A DNA stretch of 64,000 nucleotides, from the NCBI RefSeq assembly GCF_029168315.1, contig NZ_JARGYD010000001.1:124001-188000 (forward strand), read 5' to 3'. Within the stretch, counting starts at the first letter, position 1. Every line of letters starts with the position of its first letter. The stretch comes from Psychromarinibacter halotolerans. GTDB lineage: Bacteria; Pseudomonadota; Alphaproteobacteria; Rhodobacterales; Rhodobacteraceae. A program made the translations under genes and the position numbers. Under the pieces are notes generated by a model. It saw nothing but the letters and a program-made list of their open reading frames with translations, was not told the origin of the DNA and ran no database searches. Positions 1 to 11,954 of the stretch are shown piece by piece.

Positions 1-1466
1 AGCATGTCGGGGTGCGTTCCGGTGGTGCTGGCCCCGGCGATAGAGCCGAACTGCAACCGTCCGGCCAGAACCACGCGCTGATCGTCGCCGAACCCGTAAT
101 AGCCGCGCGCGTCGCCGTAGGTGCGCACGCCGCTTTCGGTGTCGTTCAGCCCGACGAAGGGGGTGATGTCGAGATTGACGTAGAACCCTTCCTTAGGGTT
201 CAGACTGTCGTCGCGCCGGTCGTAGGTGGCGCTGATCGGCAGTTTGAACAGCGAGAAGGTCCGTTCGCCAAGCGCGTCCTCGGTTTCCGAGTAGAAATAG
301 GCCAGCGAGGCGTCGAGCTGGAAGTTGCCGCCGACGCGGCGGGTGATGCCGAAGCCGACCTCGACCTGTTCGGACAGATAGTCGGCCTCGTCCAGACGTT
401 CCAGCGTGCCATAGGTGAAGGCCGTCGTCTCGGGGCCGATGGGGGCGGGCACGGTCAGGCGTCCGCCCAGCGTGTAGTCCATGCCGCTGTTGCCGCTGCC
501 GATGTTGGCGACCTCGGCGTCAAAGCGCAGACGTTCGGCGCCGCCGAAAATGTTGCGGTGCATCCAGAACGCGGTGACGCGGCCACCGTCAAGCGACGAC
601 ACCTCGGCGCCGACACCGATCCGGCGCCGCTTGGCGTCTTCCAGCGTCAGAAGCATGTCCATCTCGCCGTCGGCGCTGAGCGTGTCGGCTTCTTCCAGCG
701 CGACGGCGCGCCACGCACCGGCACGGCGCAGGCGGTCGGCGACGCGCTTGGCTTCCTCGGGCGAGAACGGGTCGCCGCGGTCCAGCCCGGCGATCCGGCG
801 GATCGCTTCGGCGCGGACGCGGCTTTCGCTTTGGATCACCAGACGGCCGAACTTGACCGGCGGGCCGGGGTTCAGCGCGATGACGCTGTCGAGCGTCGCG
901 TTCTCGTGGTCGGCCACGACGCGTTCGCCGGCGACCTCGACCTTGGCGTGGCTCGCGTCGCGCCAGCCGTCGGCGGCGGCATCGACGGCGCTGCGCACCA
1001 CCGGGGCCCTTGCGGGCTGGCCGGGCGCGAAGCCTTCGGGGATCTCGGTGCCGGGGGCCAGCGGGCCGATGCGGGCGTCGCCGAACCGGAACGGACGCCC
1101 CGGGCGCACGTTGATCGCGACCTCGGTGATCCGGTCGGGCGCGCGCAGCAGCGGGGTCGCCGCCGCCTCGCGTCCGTCGACGTAAATGTTGATGACGCCG
1201 CCGTAATAACCTTCGGCGTACAGCACATCGAGCAGGCGGGCATAGTCAGACAGGGCCGAGGCGAAGACGTTGTCTGCCTCGGTCCGGCCTTCGGTCTTGG
1301 CGGCCACCACGAGCGAGGCGCTGACGATCGCGTCCTCAAGATCGCCGTCGTTGCCTTCGACGTGGATCCGGATGCGATCCAAAGCCTGTGCACTGGTTGT
1401 CAGGAAAAGCCCGGCGAGTGTCGCCGTCGCAAGCTTTCCGAAATACCCGACGAGGTCGGTTCTCAC
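1..1466 (-). CDS. tamA: TamA/BamA-family outer-membrane assembly protein (3' end outside window)
   Basis: This reading frame runs off the left edge, so only about the first 488 residues are visible. It starts at a GTG (1464-1466), preceded in frame by a stop. An N-terminal signal peptide ends near TTSAQA. It is followed by POTRA-type modules (for example the stretch around RVRAEAIRRIAGLDRGDPFS) and then the start of an Omp85/D15 surface-antigen barrel (DRRDDSLNPKEGFYVNLDITPF). This order fits TamA, which with TamB helps insert proteins and phospholipid into the outer membrane. In alphaproteobacteria tamB usually follows tamA, so it would be expected just left of this window; that is inference. 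BamA itself is less likely, because the POTRA region appears too short for five repeats. Confidence 0.82.
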   Translation of the reverse strand, partial: MRTDLVGYFGKLATATLAGLFLTTSAQALDRIRIHVEGNDGDLEDAIVSASLVVAAKTEGRTEADNVFASALSDYARLLDVLYAEGYYGGVINIYVDGREAAATPLLRAPDRITEVAINVRPGRPFRFGDARIGPLAPGTEIPEGFAPGQPARAPVVRSAVDAAADGWRDASHAKVEVAGERVVADHENATLDSVIALNPGPPVKFGRLVIQSESRVRAEAIRRIAGLDRGDPFSPEEAKRVADRLRRAGAWRAVALEEADTLSADGEMDMLLTLEDAKRRRIGVGAEVSSLDGGRVTAFWMHRNIFGGAERLRFDAEVANIGSGNSGMDYTLGGRLTVPAPIGPETTAFTYGTLERLDEADYLSEQVEVGFGITRRVGGNFQLDASLAYFYSETEDALGERTFSLFKLPISATYDRRDDSLNPKEGFYVNLDITPFVGLNDTESGVRTYGDARGYYGFGDDQRVVLAGRLQFGSIAGASTTGTHPDM

Positions 1467-1593
1467 GCTACTGCCCCCTTATTCTCCGCAAAACTCCGGA
1501 GTGCCCCGAGGCTATCCGCCATTCCGGCGGTCATCTACCACAAATAGCCCGCGACGCGGCTTTTAGGACTAGATAGCTGCCTGCCAAGGAAAG

Positions 1594-2898
1594 TCACGAC
1601 GGATTTTCGGGCGTGTTTTCCTGAGCGTCCGCAGGGGGTTCGTGATCGCTGTTCAACTCTTCGCGAATTTCGGCGTCGCTTGCCGCAAGCACCGCCGTCG
1701 CCGGTGTCGCGTTCTTGGCCATCGGCGTTGCCGAGAACGACTGCTTGTCCGCATCGGGCACCGCAGAGCGGGCTCGAATCCGGTAGACCGTGAACAGGAT
1801 CAGGAGGATATGCGACGCGATTGAAGTGGCGAACAGGCCCGCAGGTCCGATCTGTGACATCCCGACACCGGCGATCAGCGGCCCGGCGATTCCCCCGAAT
1901 CCGAACACCATCAGCAAGCCGCCCGAAACCTGAATCGCGGTGCCCTCGGCTGCGTGGTCATTCGCGTGCGCAAGGATCACCGGGTACATCGAGAAGATTG
2001 CGGCGCCGAAGCCTGCGGCCAACGCAAGGTTCGCGGCTTGGTTGGCGGGTTGCCACAGGATGAAGGCCAGCTCCGAGCTGGCGGCGACCACGGCCAGCCC
2101 GACCAGAACCCAGCGCCGGTCGGTGCGGTCCGACAGGTAGCCCACCGGCACCTGCGCCACCGCGCCGGCCAGAACGGGGAGCGACGCGAACAGCGCGATC
2201 GACGTCAGTTCCAGCCCCACGCGTTCGGCGTAGACCGCGCTGAGCGTTCCGAAGGCGCTGTTGGAAATGCCGACGAGAAACACGCCGAACAGCGCCACCG
2301 GCGAATTCCGCAGCAGGCCACGCAGGTCGATCTTCACGTTGAACAGCGGCTTGGGCGACGCGCTGGACGAGATCGCGGTGGGCACCAGCGCCATGCAGTA
2401 GAAGATCGCGCCGACCACGAAGAACAGGAACCCCCGCGTGTCGCCCAGCGTCAGCACCATCTGGCCCGCCGTGGACGAGAACAGGTTCACCATCGTGTAG
2501 ATGCCGAACACCCGCCCGCGCTCCGACGGCGCGGCGCGCTCGCTCAGCCAGCTTTCGACGATCATCGCCGCGCCCGCGAAGCAGAAGCCCGAGATCGCGC
2601 GCAGCGGAATCCACGCCCACGGCGTCAACAGCAGCAGCGACGCAAGGATCGAGATCGCGGCCAGCGCGGCCATCACCCCGAAGGACCGGATATGCCCGAC
2701 GCGCGACACCAGTCCCGGCGTGGCAAGGCAGCCCGACACATAGCCGATGGCCCAGCCGGTCCCAAGCAGGCCAAGCGAGAAGCTGGAAAAGCCCTCGGCG
2801 GTGCCGCGGACGGGCAGGATCAGGCCGTTGACGCCACCAGCGAACAACAGGAAGGCAGACCCAAGAAGCAGGGCGGAGATGGGAAGAAATTGGCGCAT
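1594..2898 (-). CDS. MFS transporter, YcaD-like
   Basis: A 434-residue inner-membrane protein with about 12 hydrophobic segments. A loop after the second helix (SRVGHIRSFG) and a second one in the C-terminal half (GYLSDRTDRRWV) are typical of the major facilitator superfamily. It resembles the YcaD/UMF branch of sugar- or drug-efflux-like permeases, whose substrates are mostly unknown. The last ~45 residues form a hydrophilic, acidic tail. The gene stands alone: TamA is transcribed away from it on the left, and the cox operon diverges on the right. The substrate cannot be read from the sequence. Confidence 0.85.
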   Translation of the reverse strand: MRQFLPISALLLGSAFLLFAGGVNGLILPVRGTAEGFSSFSLGLLGTGWAIGYVSGCLATPGLVSRVGHIRSFGVMAALAAISILASLLLLTPWAWIPLRAISGFCFAGAAMIVESWLSERAAPSERGRVFGIYTMVNLFSSTAGQMVLTLGDTRGFLFFVVGAIFYCMALVPTAISSSASPKPLFNVKIDLRGLLRNSPVALFGVFLVGISNSAFGTLSAVYAERVGLELTSIALFASLPVLAGAVAQVPVGYLSDRTDRRWVLVGLAVVAASSELAFILWQPANQAANLALAAGFGAAIFSMYPVILAHANDHAAEGTAIQVSGGLLMVFGFGGIAGPLIAGVGMSQIGPAGLFATSIASHILLILFTVYRIRARSAVPDADKQSFSATPMAKNATPATAVLAASDAEIREELNSDHEPPADAQENTPENPS

Positions 2899-3134
2899 GT
2901 CAGGTCCGGCAAAGTCAGGGTCGGCAAGAAGACTCGCGCAGGATCATAGCGGCGCTGCCGGGGCTTTCCATTCTTCGCGTGCTGCTGCATCGCGGCGTTC
3001 GCGACATGTGGCCAGCGCGACCGAATGACCGCGAAGTATTTTGCGATTTGGCGCACATACCCGGTTTCCAAAAGCGAAATCCCATGATTACCTGCCTGCA
3101 AAAGCCAGTCGAAAGCTACCAGGGAGGAACCCAC

Positions 3135-3620
3135 ATGCCGACAGTTTCAATGACGGTGAACGGCAAACCCACGTCCGGCGAGGCCGAGGGTCGCACGCTT
3201 CTCGTCGATTTCCTGCGCGGGCCGCTGGGTCTGACCGGGACCCACGTCGGCTGCGACACGTCGCAGTGCGGGGCTTGTATCGTTCACGTCAACGGCGAGG
3301 CGGTGAAGGCCTGCACCATGTTCGCGGCAGAAGCCGATGGCGCCGAGGTGCAAACCATCGAGGGCATGGCGAACGCCGATGGCTCGCTGAGCGTGATCCA
3401 GCAGGCGTTTCAGGACCACCACGGCCTGCAATGCGGCTTCTGCACCCCCGGAATGGTGATGTCTGCGGCGGCTCTGCTGAAGGACAACCCCAAGCCCACC
3501 GAGACCGAGATCCGCGATTATCTCGAAGGCAACATCTGCCGGTGCACGGGCTACCACAACATCGTCAAGGCGATCATGGCCGCCAGCGGTCAGGACGTCA
3601 GCGCCATCGCCGCCGAATGA
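3135..3620 (+). CDS. coxS: CO dehydrogenase-like small subunit, (2Fe-2S) protein
   Basis: A 161-residue iron-sulfur subunit of a xanthine oxidase-family molybdenum hydroxylase. The N-terminal ferredoxin-like domain has cluster ligands C40, C45, C48 and C60 (GCDTSQCGAC...C). The helical C-terminal domain has C100, C103, C135 and C137 (CGFC and CRCTGY). It passes electrons from the molybdenum site to FAD. The ATG at 3135 has a good ribosome-binding site (AGGGAGGA). It is the first gene of a coxS-coxL-coxM operon, and this S-L-M order is characteristic of form II (BMS-type) enzymes rather than classical M-S-L CO dehydrogenases. Confidence 0.93.
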   Translation: MPTVSMTVNGKPTSGEAEGRTLLVDFLRGPLGLTGTHVGCDTSQCGACIVHVNGEAVKACTMFAAEADGAEVQTIEGMANADGSLSVIQQAFQDHHGLQCGFCTPGMVMSAAALLKDNPKPTETEIRDYLEGNICRCTGYHNIVKAIMAASGQDVSAIAAE

Positions 3621-3740
3621 CAACGGCGCGCCGCCTTATCGTGGTCCTGCCGGCCCGCGTGGCCGGCCATGCGCGGGCGCGGTGCCGGTCCTTCGACGGG
3701 GCGGGGGTCTTCGGGACGCCCCGCATTGCGGAACTTTGAT

Positions 3741-3761
3741 GCCGGGGAGAGGAGCCCCGGC
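3741..3761 (+). other. Hairpin in the coxS-coxL spacer
   Basis: A GC-rich inverted repeat (GCCGGGG paired with CCCCGGC, loop of about 7) lies in the 214-bp gap between coxS and coxL. No T-run follows, so it is not an obvious terminator. It may stabilise or process the mRNA and so set the ratio of subunits. That role is inference. Confidence 0.35.
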
Positions 3762-3834
3762 GTCTGATGGAAAGGGTACGTACCAAAGCCGCGGCTGACC
3801 GAACGGCGCGTCGCGCAATAGGGAGGAGATCAAG

Positions 3835-6198
<2,364 letters not shown>

Positions 6199-6287
6199 TC
6201 CTTCCGGCGGTGTCCCACGCGGCCGCCGCCGGATGACAGAATTTGGACCAAGATGAAGGCCGGCCGGTCTTCGCAAGGAGAAACGAG

Positions 6288-7076
6288 ATGTACGACTTCG
6301 AACTGGTGAAACCAACGACGGTCGAAGACGCGGTCGCGGCGCTGGCCGGCGACGAGGCGCAGCCCCTTGGCGGCGGCCAGACCCTGATCCCGACGATGAA
6401 GCAGCGTCTGGCGATGCCCGGCACGCTTGTGTCGACCTTGGGGATCGAGTCGATGAAGGGCGTGTCCGCCGAGGGCGGCGTTCTGACCATCGGCGGCGCG
6501 ACCACCCATGGCACCGTCGCTGCCGAGGCGGCGTCGAGCTATCCGGGGCTGGCGGCGCTGGCTGGCGGCATCGGCGACCCGGCGGTGCGCAACCGCGGCA
6601 CCATCGGCGGTTCGCTGGCCAACAACGACCCGGCGGCGTGCTATCCGGCGGGCCTGCTGGGCTCGGGCGGCACGGTGGTGACCAACACGCGCGAGATCGA
6701 CGCGGATGACTTCTTTCAGGGCATGTTCACGACGGCGCTGGAAGAGGGCGAGCTGATCACGGCGGTCAAGTTCAACATTCCGGAGAAAGCGGCCTATGCC
6801 AAGTTCGCGCAACCGGCGTCGCGCTTCCCGCTGACGGCGGCCTTCGTGGCGAAGACCTCGGACGGGGTTCGGGTGGCGATCACCGGCGCGTCGGAAGAAG
6901 GTGTGTTCCGCTGGACCGAGGCCGAAGAGGCGCTGTCGTCGAATTTCTCGGCGGATGCGGTCGACGGGCTGTCGGTCGATGCGGACGGCATGATCGGCGA
7001 CATTCACGGCACGCCGGCCTACCGCGCGCACCTTGTAAAGGTGATGACCAAGCGGGCCGTGACCGCCGCCGGGTGA
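6288..7076 (+). CDS. coxM: CO dehydrogenase-like medium subunit, FAD-binding
   Basis: A 262-residue flavoprotein subunit that accepts electrons from the CoxS clusters. FAD-binding motifs are GGGQTLIPTMKQR near the N-terminus and IGDPAVRNRGTIGGSLANNDPAA near residue 105. A CO dehydrogenase flavoprotein C-terminal domain follows. The ATG at 6288 has an AAGGAG ribosome-binding site 8 bp upstream. An in-frame ATG at 6243 is less likely because it lacks a good site. This is the last gene of the operon and is followed by a strong terminator hairpin. Confidence 0.92.
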   Translation: MYDFELVKPTTVEDAVAALAGDEAQPLGGGQTLIPTMKQRLAMPGTLVSTLGIESMKGVSAEGGVLTIGGATTHGTVAAEAASSYPGLAALAGGIGDPAVRNRGTIGGSLANNDPAACYPAGLLGSGGTVVTNTREIDADDFFQGMFTTALEEGELITAVKFNIPEKAAYAKFAQPASRFPLTAAFVAKTSDGVRVAITGASEEGVFRWTEAEEALSSNFSADAVDGLSVDADGMIGDIHGTPAYRAHLVKVMTKRAVTAAG

Positions 7077-7100
7077 GCCTTGGCGACAGACAGATGAAAG

Positions 7101-7138
7101 CGGCCCGCCAGAGCGATCTGGCGGGCCGTTTCCTTTTT
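7101..7138 (+). terminator. Intrinsic terminator after coxM
   Basis: A perfect 12-bp stem (7101-7112 paired with 7117-7128) closes a GCGA loop and is followed by TTTCCTTTTT. It ends the cox operon. Because it lies in a convergent gap it may also stop transcription arriving from the opposite SDR gene. Confidence 0.88.
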
Positions 7139-7190
7139 GGTACAGCGCGTTGCGGCGGTATCTTAAGGCAACGCGTGGCGGCCCCGGATG

Positions 7191-7940
7191 CTATCGCCCG
7201 CCGCTGACGTCGAAGGTGGTGCCCGTGGCATAGCTGGCCTTGTCGGACAGCAGCCAGACCACGGCTTCGCCGATCTCTTCCGGCTCGCCGATGCGCTGCA
7301 TCGGGATGACGTGCGCCAGTTCCTTGGGCCGGTCGGCATAGCCGCCCTTTTCGTGGATCGGCGTATAGATCATGCCCGGCCGCACCCCGTTGACGCGGAT
7401 GCCTTCGGCGGCGACCTCAAGCGCGAGACCGCGGGTGAAGGTGTCGATCGCGCCCTTCGACGTCGCGTAGTCCACGAACAGCGCGGGCGAGCCTAGCTTG
7501 GCGGCCACCGACGAGATGTTGACGATCGCGCCGCCGCTGCCGCCGTGGCGGGTCGACATGCGTTTCACCGCGCCCTGCGCCACCAGCATCGTGCCGGTGA
7601 CGTTCACCGCCATCATGCGGGCTATGCGTTCGGGCGACATTTCGTCCAGCCGCGCGGTCACGTCCACGATGCCGGCGTTGTTGACCAGACCGCTCATGAC
7701 CGGGAAGGCTTCGTCGAAGCCGGCATAGACGGCCTCGATCTCGGCGGGGTCGGACACGTCACCTTGCAACAGCACCGCACGACCGCCGGCCTTCTCGACC
7801 GCCTCTACCGTGGCTTCGGCCCCGGCGCGTTCGCTTCGGAACCCGATGCCGACGTCCCAGCCTGCCTCGGCGCACAGCCGGGCGGTGGCGGCGCCGATGC
7901 CCGAACTGGCGCCGGTGATCAGGACGGCGGGCCGGGTCAT
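7191..7940 (-). CDS. SDR-family oxidoreductase, FabG-like
   Basis: A 249-residue classical short-chain dehydrogenase. The nucleotide-binding motif TGASSGIG is at residues 9-16, NNAG lies around residue 90, and the catalytic Ser/Tyr/Lys are present (INISS-type serine, YATSK). The C-terminus TGTTFDVSGGR is typical of glucose-dehydrogenase/FabG-like members. Its start codon overlaps the stop of pepN by four bases (ATGA), which points to translational coupling. The substrate is unknown. Confidence 0.88.
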   Translation of the reverse strand: MTRPAVLITGASSGIGAATARLCAEAGWDVGIGFRSERAGAEATVEAVEKAGGRAVLLQGDVSDPAEIEAVYAGFDEAFPVMSGLVNNAGIVDVTARLDEMSPERIARMMAVNVTGTMLVAQGAVKRMSTRHGGSGGAIVNISSVAAKLGSPALFVDYATSKGAIDTFTRGLALEVAAEGIRVNGVRPGMIYTPIHEKGGYADRPKELAHVIPMQRIGEPEEIGEAVVWLLSDKASYATGTTFDVSGGR

Positions 7941-10513
7941 GCCGACCCCAGAATGCGGCCGACCATCTCGGTGGTGTCGCGGCTTAGCCCGCGCGTGGCG
8001 GCGATGCGCTGAAGCGCGCCGCGCATCAGGGCCTGCCGGTCAGCATCGTAACGGTTCCAGGTCTCGAACATGGTTGTCATCCTCGCTGTCGTCTGCGGGT
8101 TCATCGGATCAAGCCGGATCAGCCAGTCGGCCACCAGCTCGTAGCTTGCGCCCGATGGATCGTGGAACCCTGCGGCGTTCGTGGCAAGCCCGCCGATGAC
8201 CGAACGGAAGCGGTTGGGGTTCTTCCAGTCGAAATCCGGGTGCCGCGTCAGCGCCAGCGTCGTGTCGGCGGCCTTGCCGGGGGCGGCCAGCGAGCTTTGC
8301 AGGGCGAACCACTTGTCGATCACCAGCCGGTCCAACTGCCACTGCCGGTAGAAGGTGCCCAGTTCTTCCTGCCCGTGGCCGACGCTGAGCAGGACGCCAA
8401 GCGCGCCAAGCTGTTCGGTCATGTTGTCGGCATCGCGGAACTGCTTGGCCGCCGTCTTGCCGTCGTCCAGCCGCGCCATCATCGCCAGCGCGGTTTGGCG
8501 CAGCGCGCGGCAGCCTGCGGCCTTGCTGTCGGGCGAGTAGGGGCCGGGGATGCTCATGTCCTCGTAAAGGCCGGGCAGCACCGACGACAGGTGTTCCGCC
8601 AGCGCCAGCATCAGCTTCTCGCGCGCGTCGTGGATCGCCAGCGGGTCCGGCGTGACGCCCGCGTCGAACAGCGTCTGGGCCATGTCGTCCTCGGACGGCA
8701 GGCGCAGCGCAAGGGCGCGGAACGCGGGGTCCAGCGTCTCGTCCCGGGCGACGCGTTCCAGCGCATCCAGATAGGCGGGCCCCGGCGCGGCGCGGTCGGT
8801 GACCATGCGGGCCAGCACGTCCTTGGCCAGCGCGCGGCCGGCTTCCCACTTGTTGAACGGGTCGGTGTCATGCGCCAGCAGGAAGGCGCGTTCCTCGGTC
8901 GTGGTCTTGCGGTCAAGGATCACCGGCGCCGAAAAGCCGCGCAGGATCGACGGCACCGGCTTGGCCGAGAGACCGTCGAAGGTGAAGCTTTGCTGTTCCT
9001 CGGTCAGTTCCAGAACGGTGGTGGGCTGCACCTCGTCCCCGTTGGGGTTCAGCAGTCCGACGGCCACGGGGATCACCTGCGGCTGTTTGTCGGGCTGACC
9101 GGGCGTGGCGGGCGTTTCCTGTTTTAGATGAAGCGTATAGGTGCCGTCCTTGAAGTCGTCGGTCACTGTCACGCGGGGGGTGCCGGCCTGCGTGTACCAG
9201 CGGCCGAACTGCGACAGGTCGCGGCCCGTGGCGTCCTGAAACACGGCAAGCCAGTCCTCGATCGTGGCGGCGTCGCCGTCGTGGCGGTCGAAGTACAGGT
9301 CAAGCGCCTTGGCATAGCCGTCGTCGCCCACCAGCCGCTTGAGCATCCCGATCACCTCGGCGCCCTTTTCGTAGACGGTGGCGGTATAGAAGTTGTTGAT
9401 CTCGATATAGGACGAGGGCCGGACCGGGTGCGCCAGCGGGCCGTTGTCTTCGCGGAACTGGCGGGCGCGCAGTTGCAGCACGTCCTGAATCCGCTTCACC
9501 GGCTTCGACCGCATGTCGCCCGAGAACTGCTGATCGCGGAACACGGTCAGGCCTTCCTTCAGGCACAGCTGGAACCAGTCGCGGCAGGTGATGCGGTTGC
9601 CGGTCCAGTTGTGGAAATACTCGTGGGCGATGATGCCCTCGATGTTCTCATAATCCATGTCGGTCGCGGTCGACGGGCTGGCGAGAACGTATTTCGAGTT
9701 GAAGACGTTCAGCCCCTTGTTCTCCATCGCGCCCATGTTGAAGTCGTCGACCGCCACGATGTTGAAGACATCAAGGTCGTATTCGCGGCCATAGACGTCC
9801 TCGTCCCACTTCATCGACCGTTTCAGCGCGTCGAGCGCATAGTCGCATTTGCCCTCGTCGCCGGGGCGGACCCAGATGCCCAGCTCGACCGGGGTGCCGG
9901 AACGGGTGGTGAAGCTGTCCTTCGCGGCCACAAGGTCGCCCGCGACCAGCGCGAACAGATAGGCTGGCTTGGGCCACGGGTCGGTCCATTCGGCAAAGCC
10001 GTCGCCGCTGGCGCCCGGGTTGCCGTTGGACAGCAGAACCTTCTCGTCGCTTTCGATGCGGACGTGGAACGGCGCCATCACGTCGGGGCGGTCGGGGTAA
10101 TAGGTGATGCGGCGGAAGCCCTCGGCCTCGCACTGGGTGCAGTACATGCCGTTCGACATATACAGACCTTCCAGCGCGGTGTTGGCGGATGGGTCGATCT
10201 CGACCTCGGCCTCGAACACGAAGGGCTCGGCGGGCAGGCGGCTGGCGGGGATCGTCAGGCCGGTGTCGGTCTGCGTGTGATCGCCGTCCTTCACCGCTTC
10301 GCCCGCGACCGCCGCACCGATCAGTTTCAGCTTCTCGCCGTCCAGCACCAGCGGCTGGCCGGGGGCGGCGTCGGGGTTCGGGCGGAATTCGATCCGGGAC
10401 AGGACGCGGGTGGCGGCGGGGTCCAGCCGGAACACCAGCGAGACCTTGTCGACCAGATAGGCGGGCGGTGTGTAGTCCGAGAGGTAGACCGCCTGCGGGG
10501 TTGCGTCCTTCAT
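7937..10513 (-). CDS. pepN: Aminopeptidase N (M1 family)
   Basis: An 858-residue zinc metallopeptidase of the bacterial PepN type. The zinc site is H297-E-Y-F-H301 with E320, and the substrate-binding GAMENKG motif lies just upstream. The length matches the family (about 850-880). The frame stays open upstream to 11413, but the family start is the ATG at 10513 (MKDATPQAVYLSDY); the upstream extension is low-complexity and opposes another gene. It removes N-terminal residues from cytoplasmic peptides. It forms a two-gene unit with the downstream SDR. Confidence 0.95.
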   Translation of the reverse strand: MKDATPQAVYLSDYTPPAYLVDKVSLVFRLDPAATRVLSRIEFRPNPDAAPGQPLVLDGEKLKLIGAAVAGEAVKDGDHTQTDTGLTIPASRLPAEPFVFEAEVEIDPSANTALEGLYMSNGMYCTQCEAEGFRRITYYPDRPDVMAPFHVRIESDEKVLLSNGNPGASGDGFAEWTDPWPKPAYLFALVAGDLVAAKDSFTTRSGTPVELGIWVRPGDEGKCDYALDALKRSMKWDEDVYGREYDLDVFNIVAVDDFNMGAMENKGLNVFNSKYVLASPSTATDMDYENIEGIIAHEYFHNWTGNRITCRDWFQLCLKEGLTVFRDQQFSGDMRSKPVKRIQDVLQLRARQFREDNGPLAHPVRPSSYIEINNFYTATVYEKGAEVIGMLKRLVGDDGYAKALDLYFDRHDGDAATIEDWLAVFQDATGRDLSQFGRWYTQAGTPRVTVTDDFKDGTYTLHLKQETPATPGQPDKQPQVIPVAVGLLNPNGDEVQPTTVLELTEEQQSFTFDGLSAKPVPSILRGFSAPVILDRKTTTEERAFLLAHDTDPFNKWEAGRALAKDVLARMVTDRAAPGPAYLDALERVARDETLDPAFRALALRLPSEDDMAQTLFDAGVTPDPLAIHDAREKLMLALAEHLSSVLPGLYEDMSIPGPYSPDSKAAGCRALRQTALAMMARLDDGKTAAKQFRDADNMTEQLGALGVLLSVGHGQEELGTFYRQWQLDRLVIDKWFALQSSLAAPGKAADTTLALTRHPDFDWKNPNRFRSVIGGLATNAAGFHDPSGASYELVADWLIRLDPMNPQTTARMTTMFETWNRYDADRQALMRGALQRIAATRGLSRDTTEMVGRILGSA

Positions 10514-10804
10514 GCCATGTCCTGCCGTGTTCTGTTGCGCTGTCGTCGCAAGGTAGTCGGCGGGGCGGACGGCTTCAATGGCACGTCGGGCGCGCCGCCG
10601 GGGCAGGGCAGGCCGCGCCGGATGCGCGGCGTCTTGCCGGTGCAGAGGCGGCGGCGGCGGGGTGCGTGGCATTTCGGCCTGTATGTCCGGCCGTTGATTC
10701 CATTCACGGTTGTGTGACGCAGCGGCAGGGTGCAGGATTGCCGCTACGGCACGCGCCACGGCATAGACCGCGGCCCGGACCGTGCATTCATGGAGGAGTG
10801 AATC

Positions 10805-11128
10805 ATGCTCAGAGAGCTTCGTTTCATCTTGGTTGCGGCGCCCCTGGCGCTGGCGGCCTGCGCCCAGCAGGAAGAGCCGATGCCGCCACGCGTCATCAAG
10901 GGCGAGCCGATCTACAACAAGTACGGCAGCGTCGTCGGCTGCGAGCAGGGCCTGTACATCCCCGGCGCGCAACTGCCCTATCAGTGCATGCCGCCGCCGC
11001 CGCCGGGCGAGCAGTGCGATCCGACCTATGCGTCCAACGATCCCAACTGTCTGCCGCCCTACGGTCGCCAGCCCGATCCGACGACCGGGCGCACGCCGAA
11101 CCAGCGCGGTCCGATGGGCACGCCGTAA
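10805..11128 (+). CDS. Small hypothetical lipoprotein
   Basis: A 107-residue predicted lipoprotein. The signal peptide ends in a lipobox LAAC, so the mature protein begins at Cys19. The mature part is proline-rich and contains four further cysteines (CEQG, YQCMPPPP, GEQCDP, NCLPP), suggesting disulfides in the periplasm. The ATG follows TGGAGGAG-like sequence. The family and function are not recognised. The gene is divergent from pepN and convergent with the next SDR gene. Confidence 0.78.
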   Translation: MLRELRFILVAAPLALAACAQQEEPMPPRVIKGEPIYNKYGSVVGCEQGLYIPGAQLPYQCMPPPPPGEQCDPTYASNDPNCLPPYGRQPDPTTGRTPNQRGPMGTP

Positions 11129-11156
11129 GGAGCGGTTCGAGAAAGTGGGTCGCGGC

Positions 11157-11810
11157 TTAGACGAGGCCCTGTAGCAGCCGCCGCGCCTCGTCGCGCGGGT
11201 CGGCAAGCACGCTGCGGTCCTCGCCCGGGAAGAACCGGGCGCGGACGGCGGTGGGCATCGGGCGCGGCGACAGGACGCGGACCGACAGGTCCAACGTCTC
11301 GGTCTCGGCGGCCCATGCGCGGGCCAGCGCGATCTGCGCCTGCTTCGACGCAGCGTAGGCGCCGAAGAACTTTTCGTCCGCGTGATCGTCCGCGAAGAAC
11401 AGCGCCTGCGCACCGGGCCGGTTCAGCAGGGGCGAGACATAGGGGATCAGCACCGACGTGGCGGTGACGTTCACGGCAAGCGTCTTGGCGAAGTCCTTGG
11501 CGTCGACATGGTCGGCGGGGGACAGCGGCGGCGCATGCACGGCGGCGTGCGCCCACAGGTCGATGCCGCCCCAGCGGTCATAGACCGACCGGCACAGGTG
11601 CGCCATCGCATCCGGCACCGTGATGTCCATCGGGGCCAGCGTGGCCTTGTGCCCGGCGGACTGAATGCGGTCGTCCAGCTCTTCCAGCGCGCCGGTCGTC
11701 CGGGCCACGGCAATCACATGGTGGGTCGCCGCCAGCGTCTCTGCCAGCGCGGCGCCCAGCCCGCGGGAGGCGCCCGTCACGAGCGCGATCTTTTCAGCCT
11801 TGTCAGTCAC
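11157..11810 (-). CDS. SDR-family oxidoreductase
   Basis: A short-chain dehydrogenase of about 217 residues. The Rossmann motif TGASRGLG is at residues 12-19 and the catalytic YAASK is near the C-terminal third. I chose the GTG at 11810 because it places the motif at the usual distance from the N-terminus. An ATG at 11873 in the same frame would add 21 residues unlike the family. It ends 29 bp from the convergent lipoprotein gene. The substrate is not evident. Confidence 0.8.
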   Translation of the reverse strand: MTDKAEKIALVTGASRGLGAALAETLAATHHVIAVARTTGALEELDDRIQSAGHKATLAPMDITVPDAMAHLCRSVYDRWGGIDLWAHAAVHAPPLSPADHVDAKDFAKTLAVNVTATSVLIPYVSPLLNRPGAQALFFADDHADEKFFGAYAASKQAQIALARAWAAETETLDLSVRVLSPRPMPTAVRARFFPGEDRSVLADPRDEARRLLQGLV

Positions 11811-11954
11811 GCGGGTGGTGTGTCGCGGGGCGCGGAAAAGGTCAAGAGAGGAACGCGGCGCATGGCGCGGCACCGTGTCGCCGCGCTTGACTTGGCCTGC
11901 GCCGCGCCGCAGAACGTCCTGTAACCGAGAGACACCTTAACCAAGGAGTGCCAC

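Noticed and set aside
12..1547. Plus-strand 511-codon frame at the left edge
   Set aside because: The minus strand encodes a TamA-type protein with signal peptide and barrel motifs; the plus-strand product has shadow-like composition.
10514..11413. Upstream extension of the pepN frame
   Set aside because: The extra 300 codons are Arg/Pro-rich, overlap a lipoprotein gene and an SDR gene, and are unlike any M1 peptidase N-terminus.
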